A stretch of 44,585 nucleotides of DNA from an uncultured Clostridium sp. (GTDB lineage Bacteria; Bacillota; Clostridia; Clostridiales; Clostridiaceae), in NCBI GenBank assembly GCA_934755305.1, contig CAKVLD010000021.1:1-44585 (forward strand), in the 5' to 3' direction. Position 1 is the stretch's first letter. Each line of letters starts with the position of its first letter. Under the pieces are notes generated by a model. The model had not been told where the DNA came from. It searched no databases and saw only the letters and a program-made list of their open reading frames with translations. Below are positions 1 to 7,030 of the stretch, one piece after another. Both the position numbers and the translations under genes were made by a program.

Positions 1-96
1 GCATTAAATGCATCAATTGAATCAGCAAGAGCAGGTGAAGCAGGTAAAGGATTTGCTGTTGTTTCAGATGAAATGCGTAAGTTTGCTATAGAGTAA
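1..96 (+). CDS. 3' end of a chemoreceptor (methyl-accepting) gene ending just past the hairpin tip
   Basis: The first 31 codons read as the conserved tip of the cytoplasmic chemoreceptor hairpin (ALNASIESARAGEAGKGFAVV, then DEMRKFAIE), followed by TAA at 94-96. The gene begins outside the window. Full-length receptors run on for about 100 or more residues after this point, as the two complete receptors in this window do, but here the protein stops about nine residues past the tip. No continuation of the hairpin can be read in the other two forward frames, so this is either a naturally short 'half-MCP' sensor or a truncated gene. The tip is the part that contacts CheA/CheW. The input domain cannot be seen. 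Confidence 0.75.
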   Translation, partial: ALNASIESARAGEAGKGFAVVSDEMRKFAIE

Positions 97-138
97 TATC
101 TTCCTTATAAATGTGCAAACTAATTCTATAATTAAGTA

Positions 139-167
139 TTGACAATATATAAAAAGTATTAGAAAAT
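139..167 (+). promoter_or_regulatory. Probable sigma-A promoter of the MATE gene
   Basis: A consensus -35 TTGACA at 139-144 is followed after 17 nt by a weak -10 GAAAAT at 162-167. Transcription would start near 174 and give a leader of about 80 nt before the MATE start codon. It lies just downstream of the truncated chemoreceptor stop. The -10 matches only 4 of 6 consensus positions. Confidence 0.45.
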
Positions 168-201
168 AGATAGGAAATTTAATAAAGATAAAGATATTAT
201 A

Positions 202-237
202 GGCAGATGGGCGGCAAACTACCCATGTGCCTTTTTT
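202..237 (+). promoter_or_regulatory. Leader hairpin plus T-run before the MATE gene: attenuator, possible guanidine-IV (mepA) riboswitch
   Basis: A GC-rich hairpin (GGCA g ATGGG / CCCAT g TGCC, with a 10-nt loop CGGCAAACTA) at 202-231 is directly followed by six T's at 232-237. It ends 16 nt before the start codon, so it has the form of an intrinsic terminator placed in the leader of a single gene, that is, an attenuator. Known background: guanidine-IV (mepA motif) riboswitches occur in clostridia upstream of MATE exporters and act as transcriptional ON switches with a terminator hairpin. The riboswitch assignment is inference. I could not identify a clear upstream partner hairpin. Confidence 0.45.
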
Positions 238-253
238 GACGTAAGGGGGAAAA

Positions 254-1603
254 ATGAATATACTACAAGATAAAAAGTTTTTAAGAACAATGATAACCTT
301 AGCTTTACCTATTACAATTCAATGTTTTATAACATCTTCATTAAACTTGGTAGATAATGTTATGATAGGTAAGCTTGGGGAAGCACCTATTGCAGCAGTA
401 GGTCTTGCAAATCAATATTTCTTCATATTTATGTTATGTATTGGGGGAATAAATGCAGGTGCTAGCGTATTTATGTCCCAATATTGGGGGAAAAGAGATG
501 TGAAAAATATTCATAAAGTTTTAGGACTTGATATTACTGTTGGATTTATAGCTTCGTCTATTTTTGCTATAGGAGCTTTCTTCTTTTCAGATATAATTAT
601 GAATATTTTATCTAATGATATAGAAGTTATAAACCTTGGAAGTTTATATTTAAAAATAGCAGCTATAAGTTATTTCTTTACTAATTTTACACAAGGTTAT
701 TCGTCAGCTTTAAGAAGTACAGAACAGACTAAATTACCTATGTATGGCAGTTTACTAGCTGTTTTATGTAATGCATTTTTAAATTGGATATTTATTTTTG
801 GAAATTTAGGATTTCCTGAAATGGGAGTGGCAGGAGCAGCATTAGCTACTACTTTAGCTAGATTTATAGAAATGTTATTTATAATTCTTATAGTTTATAT
901 TAAGAAAAATAAAGTGGCATCAAATATAAAAGAATTATTTAGCTTTGATTTTAACTTTGTAAAAGTATATTTTAATACTTCAACTTCTGTAATAATTAAT
1001 GAAATTATATATTCTTGTGGAGTAACAGCTTATTCAATAGCTTATGCTCAAATTGGTACTAGCGAAGTTGCAACTATGCAAATTGCTACAACTTTAATTA
1101 ATATGTTTATGGTTCTTTGTACAGGCCTTGCTAATGCAGCTGCAATTATGGTTGGTAATAAAATAGGTGCTAAGGAAGAAGAGGAAGCTATTGAATACTC
1201 AAAAAAGCTTGGACTTATATCACCTATAATAGGATTAACTTTAGGAATAATAATATGGTTAACAGCTCCTATGATCTTAAAGGTATTTAATATAACACCT
1301 GAAACTTATAGTGATGCTATTAAGGTATTAAGAGTGATGGCAGTATTCTGTGCTATAAGAACATATAATGTAGTTATGATAGTAGGTGTTTTTAGAGGTG
1401 GTGGAGATACTACTTATTCAATGCTTGTACAAGCTGCTACCATTTGGCTTTATGCGGTTCCAATAGCTTTTATAAGTGCAATGCTTTGGTCTGTTCCAAT
1501 TTATATAGTTTATCTCTTTATTTGTCTTGAAGAAATTATTAAGTTAGGTTTTGAAATTAGTAGATTAAGATCAGGAAAATGGCTTAATAATGTGGTTGAA
1601 TAG
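254..1603 (+). CDS. MATE family multidrug/cation efflux transporter
   Basis: A 449-residue protein, the usual length for the multi-antimicrobial extrusion family, with about 12 hydrophobic segments. The N-terminal half carries typical family features: LALPITIQCFITSSLNLVDNV near the start, then FMSQYWGKRD at about residue 75. The second half repeats the pattern, with MVGNKIGAKEEEEAI near residue 300. These transporters exchange H+ or Na+ for cationic drugs or metabolites at the cytoplasmic membrane. The ATG at 254 is preceded by AAGGGGG at 243-249. The gene stands alone behind a terminator-like leader hairpin and is followed by its own terminator, so it is probably regulated by attenuation. 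If the leader is a guanidine-IV riboswitch the physiological cargo would be guanidine; otherwise the substrate is unknown. Confidence 0.9.
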   Translation: MNILQDKKFLRTMITLALPITIQCFITSSLNLVDNVMIGKLGEAPIAAVGLANQYFFIFMLCIGGINAGASVFMSQYWGKRDVKNIHKVLGLDITVGFIASSIFAIGAFFFSDIIMNILSNDIEVINLGSLYLKIAAISYFFTNFTQGYSSALRSTEQTKLPMYGSLLAVLCNAFLNWIFIFGNLGFPEMGVAGAALATTLARFIEMLFIILIVYIKKNKVASNIKELFSFDFNFVKVYFNTSTSVIINEIIYSCGVTAYSIAYAQIGTSEVATMQIATTLINMFMVLCTGLANAAAIMVGNKIGAKEEEEAIEYSKKLGLISPIIGLTLGIIIWLTAPMILKVFNITPETYSDAIKVLRVMAVFCAIRTYNVVMIVGVFRGGGDTTYSMLVQAATIWLYAVPIAFISAMLWSVPIYIVYLFICLEEIIKLGFEISRLRSGKWLNNVVE

Positions 1604-1628
1604 ATAAAAAGATAATTTTATATGGGTG

Positions 1629-1670
1629 AATCTCATTATTTAAAATTAAATAATGAGGTTTATTTTTGTT
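1629..1670 (+). terminator. Intrinsic terminator after the MATE gene
   Basis: Perfect 10-bp inverted repeat CTCATTATTT / AAATAATGAG (1632-1641 and 1648-1657) with a 6-nt loop, followed by GTTTATTTTTG. It begins 25 nt after the MATE stop codon. Confidence 0.75.
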
Positions 1671-1697
1671 TAGTATTTTATTAAAAAAAGAAAATAT

Positions 1698-1726
1698 TTG
1701 CTTTAAATGAAATAATGTGTTACTAT
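1698..1726 (+). promoter_or_regulatory. Probable promoter of the hydroxysteroid dehydrogenase gene
   Basis: TTGCTT at 1698-1703 and TACTAT at 1721-1726 are separated by 17 nt, just after the MATE terminator. The leader would be about 30 nt and includes AAAGGAAAG as ribosome site before the ATG at 1762. Both boxes are only partial matches. Confidence 0.35.
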
Positions 1727-1761
1727 GCTATATAACATAAAAAAGGAAAGAAGTTGATAAT

Positions 1762-2565
1762 ATGGGAAAATTAGCAGAAAAGGTAGCATTAGTTACAGCA
1801 GCAGCAAAAGGTATTGGATTTAGTATAGCAAAATTATTTGCTGAAAATGAAGCAACAGTATATATAGCTGATGTACAAGAGGAGTTAGGAAAAGAAAATG
1901 TAAATAAAATTAATGAAAATGGTGGTAAAGCTAAATTCATTAAATTTGATGCTTTTGATAAAAGTTCATATAAAAAAATGATAGATGAAATTGTGAATAA
2001 TGAGGGGTCTATTGATATTTTAGTAAATAATTTTGGTTATACTAATGTGAAAAAAGATTTAGATTTAGTTAATGGAGAGTATGATATTTTCTCCAAAATA
2101 GTTGATACTAATTTAAGTAGTGTTTATCTAACATCTAAATATGCAGTGCCTGTAATGATAAAAAATGGTGGAGGAAGTATTATTAATATTTCTTCTATAG
2201 GATCTATATTACCAGATTTGGCAAGAATGGCTTATTGTGTATCAAAAGCTGCAATAAATTCATTAACAGAAAATATAGCAGCACAATATGCAAGATTTAA
2301 TATAAGATGTAATGCTGTTCTTCCAGGAATGACAGGAACAGATGCAGTTACAAATAATATGTCTGAAGAATTTATAGATTCATTTTTAAATCATATTCCT
2401 TTAAATAGAATTGCAAAACCAGAAGAAATAGCTAAAGCAGCTTTATTCTTTGCAAGTGAGGATTCTTCTTATATTACAGGACATATTCTAGATGTAGCAG
2501 GTGGTTTAGGTAGAGTTACTCCACAATATTCAGATTATATGAGAGCTTCTAAGGTAATAAAATAG
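1762..2565 (+). CDS. hdhA: SDR-family oxidoreductase, probable NAD-dependent 7-alpha-hydroxysteroid dehydrogenase
   Basis: A 267-residue classical short-chain dehydrogenase/reductase. Seen: cofactor loop TAAAKGIG (12-19), the NN-G element near 89-92, and catalytic Ser145, Tyr158 and Lys162 in YCVSK. Over its whole length it resembles, from memory, the clostridial (C. absonum/C. sardiniense type) 7-alpha-hydroxysteroid dehydrogenase. Shared hallmarks are NNFGYTNV, the stretch around AYCVSKAAINSL, NIRCNAVLPG, and a C-terminal TPQYSDY. That enzyme oxidises the 7-alpha-hydroxyl of bile acids such as cholate to the 7-oxo form. Asp37 at the end of the second beta strand is the usual mark of NAD(H) rather than NADP(H) preference. 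It is monocistronic, with its own promoter and terminator. Substrate is inferred; a related SDR acting on another alcohol is possible. Confidence 0.7.
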   Translation: MGKLAEKVALVTAAAKGIGFSIAKLFAENEATVYIADVQEELGKENVNKINENGGKAKFIKFDAFDKSSYKKMIDEIVNNEGSIDILVNNFGYTNVKKDLDLVNGEYDIFSKIVDTNLSSVYLTSKYAVPVMIKNGGGSIINISSIGSILPDLARMAYCVSKAAINSLTENIAAQYARFNIRCNAVLPGMTGTDAVTNNMSEEFIDSFLNHIPLNRIAKPEEIAKAALFFASEDSSYITGHILDVAGGLGRVTPQYSDYMRASKVIK

Positions 2566-2618
2566 GTATCATATAAGTATAATTTTTAATAAAAATATAT
2601 AGTGAAAATAAAAAATAG

Positions 2619-2683
2619 GTAGATTAGGATATTGAAACTTTTAAACAAATAGGAAGTTTTAAATATCTTAGTCTACTTTTTTT
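2619..2683 (+). terminator. Long-stem terminator after the hydroxysteroid dehydrogenase gene
   Basis: A roughly 16-bp stem (GTAGATTAGGATATTG pairing with AAATATCTTAGTCTAC, with G-U pairs), extended by AAACTTTT/AAGTTTT, is followed by seven T's at 2677-2683. The next promoter and Fur-like box follow at once. Confidence 0.8.
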
Positions 2684-2693
2684 CTATAAGATA

Positions 2694-2702
2694 TGATAAA
2701 AT
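2694..2702 (+). promoter_or_regulatory. Extended -10 promoter of the uptake operon
   Basis: TGATAAAAT at 2694-2702 is an extended -10 (TG, one base, then TAAAAT). No good -35 is visible because that position overlaps the preceding terminator T-run. The start of transcription would fall near 2709, just before the Fur-like box. Confidence 0.5.
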
Positions 2703-2713
2703 ATAAAAGCAAT

Positions 2714-2728
2714 TGAAAATGATTATCA
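2714..2728. promoter_or_regulatory. Fur box (ferric uptake regulator operator)
   Basis: TGAAAATGATTATCA matches the Bacillus-type 7-1-7 Fur operator (TGATAATNATTATCA) at 13 of the 14 defined positions. It lies immediately downstream of the extended -10, over the predicted transcription start, and upstream of the ribosome site GGAGG at 2735-2739. A repressor bound here would block initiation. The match is closer to Fur than to the PerR (TTATAAT) or Zur (TCGTAAT) half-sites. The operon behind it would then be switched on by iron shortage. Confidence 0.6.
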
Positions 2729-2752
2729 GATATCGGAGGTATATAACTAAAA

Positions 2753-3694
2753 ATGAAGATTTGCAAATTAGAAGCTAAAAAAGGAACAAAGGTTCAAGGT
2801 TTTATTAATATATTAGATACAGATGTAAAAATGCCTGTGACATTAATTAATGGAGAAAGAGAAGGTAAAACTATTCTTATTACTTCAGGAATACATGGTG
2901 CAGAATATCCAGCAATAAAAACAGCTATAGAATTAGCAAAAGAAATTAATCCAAGTGAAGTATCAGGAAAAATAATAATAGTTCATCCTGTAAACTTAGA
3001 AGGATTTGAACAAAGAAAGGCAGCTATAATGCCAAGGGATGGAAAGAATTTAAACAGAGTATTTCCAGGAGATTTAAAGGGAAGTATCTCTGATAAAATA
3101 GCTTATGTAATAACTCATGAATTCCAAGATAAAGCAGATTTCTATTTTGATATTCATGGTGGAGATGTATTTGAAGACTTATTCCCATATGTATATTATC
3201 CAGGAGTAGCTTCAGAAGAAGTTATTAAAATTTCTAGAGATATAGCTAAGACTTTAAATGTTAAATATATGGTTAAATCTAGTGCTACAACAGGCAGTTA
3301 TAATTCAGCAGCTATAAGAGGAGTTCCTAGTATATTAATTGAAAGAGGATCTCTTGGAAGATGTGAAGCAGAGGATGTTAATAATTATAAAAAGGACATG
3401 CTAAATGCTTTAGCAGTACTAGGGGTTTTAGATAGAAAAGTAGAGGAAAATAGAGAAGAACCTAAAGAGATAGAAAAAGTAATGTATATAGATTCAGAAT
3501 ATAAAGGATGCTGGACGTATTTTGCAAAAGCAGGTGATTTAATAAAGAAAGGGCAAAAAATAGGAGAAGTGACAGATTATTTCGGAAACATATTGTGTAC
3601 ATATTACGCAGAATTCACTGGAATTATGTTATATAATACTGTATCATTAGCAGTGGATAAAGGAACATCATTAGTAGCTTATGGGGAAGTTTAA
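2753..3694 (+). CDS. M14-type zinc amidohydrolase of the succinylglutamate desuccinylase/aspartoacylase (AstE/AspA) family
   Basis: A 313-residue cytoplasmic protein with no signal peptide. Family motifs: zinc ligands His48 and Glu51 in GIHGAEYP, His135 in DIHGGD, substrate-binding Arg in PRDGKNLNRVFPGD (94-107), and catalytic Glu197 in IERG. Members hydrolyse the amide bond of N-acylated amino acids or related compounds. The C-terminal part (about 230-313) is a beta-rich domain as in other members. It is the first gene of an operon with a Dpp-type ABC importer, directly behind a Fur-like box. The inferred role is therefore hydrolysis of the imported compound inside the cell. The ATG at 2753 is 13 nt from GGAGG, which is long, but an in-frame stop at 2744 leaves no upstream start. 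The substrate is unknown. Confidence 0.8.
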   Translation: MKICKLEAKKGTKVQGFINILDTDVKMPVTLINGEREGKTILITSGIHGAEYPAIKTAIELAKEINPSEVSGKIIIVHPVNLEGFEQRKAAIMPRDGKNLNRVFPGDLKGSISDKIAYVITHEFQDKADFYFDIHGGDVFEDLFPYVYYPGVASEEVIKISRDIAKTLNVKYMVKSSATTGSYNSAAIRGVPSILIERGSLGRCEAEDVNNYKKDMLNALAVLGVLDRKVEENREEPKEIEKVMYIDSEYKGCWTYFAKAGDLIKKGQKIGEVTDYFGNILCTYYAEFTGIMLYNTVSLAVDKGTSLVAYGEV

Positions 3695-3723
3695 CTAAAT
3701 TGTACAAAAGATAAAAGGAAGAG

Positions 3724-4656
3724 GTGTTACATATAAAAAAGATATTAAAAGAGATATTTAAAATATTGCTTATATTATTAGTAATAACTTTTATATCTTT
3801 TAGTCTTATGTACATAGCTCCAAGTGATCCTGCAGAAATGAAGTTAACTTCAGGTGGAGGAATAATAAATTCGGAACTATTACAAGAAACAAGGATAGAA
3901 ATGGGATTAGATAAGCCCTTCATAATTCAATATATAAATTGGTTGTCTAATGTATTAAAAGGAGACCTAGGTATTTCTTATTCTACTGGTAAAGGGGTAC
4001 TAACAGAAATAGTACATCATTTACCTTATACTTTAACCCTTGCAATAAGCGCTTTAGTAATAACACTTATAATATCTATTCCTTTAGGAGTATTATGTGC
4101 AGTGAAAAAGGATACCTTAATAGATAAGATAATTAAATCTTTAACTTTTGTAGGAAATTCTATGCCTAGCTTTTTTATAGCTTTAATTTTATTATTAGTA
4201 TTTGCTTTAAAGTTAAAATTATTGCCCATATTAAGTGAAAGTGGAATAAAGAGTTTGATACTTCCATCTGTTACCTTAGCTATATCAATGAGTAGTAAAT
4301 ATATACGTCAAATTAGAACTATAGTAATAGAGGAATTAGAAAAAGATTATGTAATAGGGGCTATCTCTAGAGGAATGAAGGAAAAAGATATACTATTTAT
4401 TGAAGTATTAAAAAATACTATGGTAAATATAGTTACTTTAGTAGGTTTATCTTTTGGATCTCTTATGGGAGGTACTGCAGTTATAGAATCTATATTTGTA
4501 TTACCTGGACTTGGAACTATGGCTTTATCAGCTATTTCTAATAGAGATTATAGCATTATACAAGGTTATGTTTTATTTATGGCAATAATATTTGTAACAA
4601 TAAATTATATTACAAATATATTGTATAAAAAGATAGATCCAAGAATAGGACGATAG
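3724..4656 (+). CDS. ABC importer permease, DppB/OppB/NikB type
   Basis: A 310-residue inner-membrane permease with the layout of the peptide/nickel family: one N-terminal membrane segment (about 10-30), an extracytoplasmic loop with GLDKPFIIQYINWLSNVLKGDLGISY, then five further segments. The cytoplasmic EAA-like loop includes SRGMKEKDILFIEVLKNT around residues 218-235, which couples to the ATPase. It ends in YKKIDPRIG, usual for the family. The GTG at 3724 follows AAGGAA closely (3715-3720). No ATG lies nearby, the next being about residue 29 inside the first membrane segment, so GTG is preferred although spacing is short. It lies 29 nt after the hydrolase gene and is translationally close-coupled to the next permease gene. 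Confidence 0.9.
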   Translation: MLHIKKILKEIFKILLILLVITFISFSLMYIAPSDPAEMKLTSGGGIINSELLQETRIEMGLDKPFIIQYINWLSNVLKGDLGISYSTGKGVLTEIVHHLPYTLTLAISALVITLIISIPLGVLCAVKKDTLIDKIIKSLTFVGNSMPSFFIALILLLVFALKLKLLPILSESGIKSLILPSVTLAISMSSKYIRQIRTIVIEELEKDYVIGAISRGMKEKDILFIEVLKNTMVNIVTLVGLSFGSLMGGTAVIESIFVLPGLGTMALSAISNRDYSIIQGYVLFMAIIFVTINYITNILYKKIDPRIGR

Positions 4657-4667
4657 TGAGGAGACAT

Positions 4668-5483
4668 ATGAACAAAAGAAAAAATAAGGTGAAGATAGTA
4701 ACAGGTATGTTAACTATTTTAATAATTATAAGTTTAATTGGACCTTTTATTGCTTTACATAATCCATATGAAACTAATCTTTTAAATACATTACAAAGTC
4801 CAAGCTTAAAATATCCTTTTGGAACAGATTCTTTAGGAAGATGTATATATTCAAGAGTTTTATATGGGATGTCTAGAACTATTTTTTCATCTTTAATATT
4901 GGTAAGTATTACTTTTATTTTTGGAAGTTTAGTGGGAATAATAAGTGGATATTTAGGTGGAATTATAGATGATTTTATAATGGTAGTAATAAATATATTT
5001 TTAGCTCTCCCATCTATGGTATTAGCTATAGCTATAGCAGGTATTTTAGGTGGAGGCATGGTAAATGCTTTAATAGCTTTAGTTGTTGTAAGTTGGCCTA
5101 AGTATGCTAATTTAGCTAGAGGTGAGGTGCTTACAGTAAAAGAAGAAGTATATATACAAGCTGCTAAATTAAGTGGAAATAGCAATTTTCATATTTTAAT
5201 TAAGCATATTATATCTAATATATATGGAAAACTATTGGTAGTAGGAACTTTAGATATAGGAACTATGATAATGGAACTTTCAGGTTTATCTTTCTTAGGT
5301 TTATGTTCTCCATTACCGTTAGCTGAATTAGGTTCAATGATGAGCGAAGGAAAAAGCTATATTCAATTTGCTCCATGGCTTATTTTAGCTCCAGGAATCA
5401 CCATATTAATAATAGTAATTATTTTTAATATTTTTGGAGATACAATGCAAGAATTAATAAATTCAAAGAAAAACAGAGGATAG
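4668..5483 (+). CDS. ABC importer permease, DppC/OppC/NikC type
   Basis: The second permease of the importer, 271 residues from ATG 4668. An in-frame GTG at 4656 is possible, but ATG 4668 follows GAGGAG at 4658-4663 and is the better start. Seen: an N-terminal membrane segment, the family sequence FGTDSLGRCIYSRVLYG (about 48-64), and the EAA loop with AAKLSGNSNFHILIKHI at about 165-181, followed by GLSFLGL and the C-terminal family block that leads into NIFGDTMQELINSK. It pairs with the upstream permease to form the membrane channel. Eleven nt separate it from the preceding stop. Confidence 0.9.
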   Translation: MNKRKNKVKIVTGMLTILIIISLIGPFIALHNPYETNLLNTLQSPSLKYPFGTDSLGRCIYSRVLYGMSRTIFSSLILVSITFIFGSLVGIISGYLGGIIDDFIMVVINIFLALPSMVLAIAIAGILGGGMVNALIALVVVSWPKYANLARGEVLTVKEEVYIQAAKLSGNSNFHILIKHIISNIYGKLLVVGTLDIGTMIMELSGLSFLGLCSPLPLAELGSMMSEGKSYIQFAPWLILAPGITILIIVIIFNIFGDTMQELINSKKNRG

Positions 5484-5487
5484 AAAT

Positions 5488-7020
5488 ATGAAAAGAATAC
5501 TTAAATTAATTACAAGTGTTTTACTTATATCTATATTTTTAGTAGGCTGTTCAAGTGATAATAAAACTACTATAGACTCAAGTAAAGAATTAGTTTTTGG
5601 GACAACCTTAAAAACTAATTCTTTAGATCCACATAAAGATTATGCAGGATGGTTTACTGTAAGATATGGTGTAGGTGAAACACTTTTTAAGTTAAATGAA
5701 AATTTAGAAGAAGAACCTTTATTAGCTAAAGGGTATAATATGATAGATACTAACACTTGGGAAGTATTTATAAAGGATAATATAATGTTTCAAAATGGAG
5801 AAGTTTTAGATTCTAACAAAGTTAAATTATCCTTAGAAAGAACTTTAAGTGAAAATAGTAGAGCTAAGAAAGCATTAAAGATAGATACTATAGGAAGTAC
5901 AAAAAATAGTGTGATTATAAAAACTAAAGGCCCTAATCCAACATTAATTAAGGATTTATGTGATCCTTTTGCAACTATTATAGATGTAGAGAATACAGAG
6001 GATTTTAATAATAATCCTATAGGAACAGGTCCTTTTAAAGTGGGAAAATTTAATTATGATAAAAGTAGTTATTTTATAAAAAATGAAGATTATTGGCAAG
6101 GTAAAGTATCTTTAGAAAGGTTAAAGATAATACCTATAGAGGATGCAGATACTTTAAGTATGGCTCTTCAATCAGGAGAAATAGATGCAGCTCAAGGTAT
6201 ACCTTATTCTATGATGTCATTTTTTGAAAGGGATGATTCTTATAAAATAAGTACAGTAGATACCTCAAGGGTTATAGTAATGTACTATAATTTTAACAAT
6301 GATTTATTAAAAGATAAAAATTTAAGAAAAGCTATTAATATGCTTATAGATAAAGAAAGCTATACTACAAGTCTTTTAAAAGGTTCAGCAAGTACAACTC
6401 TTGGAGCTTTTTTGGATGTAACTGATTTTGGTAGCAGAAAGTTAAATGGAGATGTTTTTAATAAAGAAGAAGGGTATAGATTGTTAGAAGAATCAGGGTA
6501 TAAAGATACTGATGGAGATGGCTATTTAGATAAAGATGGACAAAAATTAACTTTTAAAATTTTAACTTATTCTTCAAGAACAGAATTACCAATACTTGCT
6601 CAAGCTATACAAGCAAGTTTAAAAGAAGCTAAAATAGATGTTACTATAGAGGTAGTAGAAAACATAATGGATAGAATAGCTTTAGGAGATTTTGATTTAG
6701 CTTTATATTCTAATGTTACTTCATCTACAGGAGATCCTCTAGCATATTTAAGTTATGCTATGAAAACAGATGGAGCTTCAAATTATGGTAATTACAGTAA
6801 TCCTACTATAGATGATTTAATTAATAAATTAGAATTAGAATTTAATGAAAAATCTCGTGATGAGTTAGCTATAGAAATTCAAAATTTAGCTTTAGAAGAT
6901 AGTGCCTATAATTTTTTAGCTCATTTAAAAATGAGTTTTGTAATGAAAAGTAATGTATCAAATTTAGAAGTTCATCCTACAGATTATTATCAGTTTACAA
7001 AAGATACAACAATAGAGTAG
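5488..7020 (+). CDS. Extracellular solute-binding lipoprotein, family 5 (peptide/nickel/metallophore type)
   Basis: A 510-residue protein with a lipoprotein signal peptide: positively charged start, hydrophobic core, lipobox LVGC with Cys21. The mature part has family-5 features: LDPHKDYAGWFTVRYGVGETLFKL near the start, NPIGTGPFKV in the middle, and a DTDGDGYLDKDG segment around residue 340 typical of these proteins. It would be anchored to the outer face of the membrane and deliver ligand to the two permeases encoded just upstream. Family 5 members bind oligopeptides, nickel-histidine, opine-type metallophores or haem. The Fur-like box before the operon favours a metal-linked ligand, but ligand cannot be read from sequence. 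The ATG at 5488 lies four bases after the previous stop, with AGAGGAT as ribosome site. Confidence 0.88.
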   Translation: MKRILKLITSVLLISIFLVGCSSDNKTTIDSSKELVFGTTLKTNSLDPHKDYAGWFTVRYGVGETLFKLNENLEEEPLLAKGYNMIDTNTWEVFIKDNIMFQNGEVLDSNKVKLSLERTLSENSRAKKALKIDTIGSTKNSVIIKTKGPNPTLIKDLCDPFATIIDVENTEDFNNNPIGTGPFKVGKFNYDKSSYFIKNEDYWQGKVSLERLKIIPIEDADTLSMALQSGEIDAAQGIPYSMMSFFERDDSYKISTVDTSRVIVMYYNFNNDLLKDKNLRKAINMLIDKESYTTSLLKGSASTTLGAFLDVTDFGSRKLNGDVFNKEEGYRLLEESGYKDTDGDGYLDKDGQKLTFKILTYSSRTELPILAQAIQASLKEAKIDVTIEVVENIMDRIALGDFDLALYSNVTSSTGDPLAYLSYAMKTDGASNYGNYSNPTIDDLINKLELEFNEKSRDELAIEIQNLALEDSAYNFLAHLKMSFVMKSNVSNLEVHPTDYYQFTKDTTIE

Positions 7021-7030
7021 AGGTTTTTTT

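Noticed and set aside
4610..5185. 191-codon open frame on the minus strand
   Set aside because: It is the antisense shadow of the DppB/DppC-type permease genes, with no family resemblance and no ribosome site.
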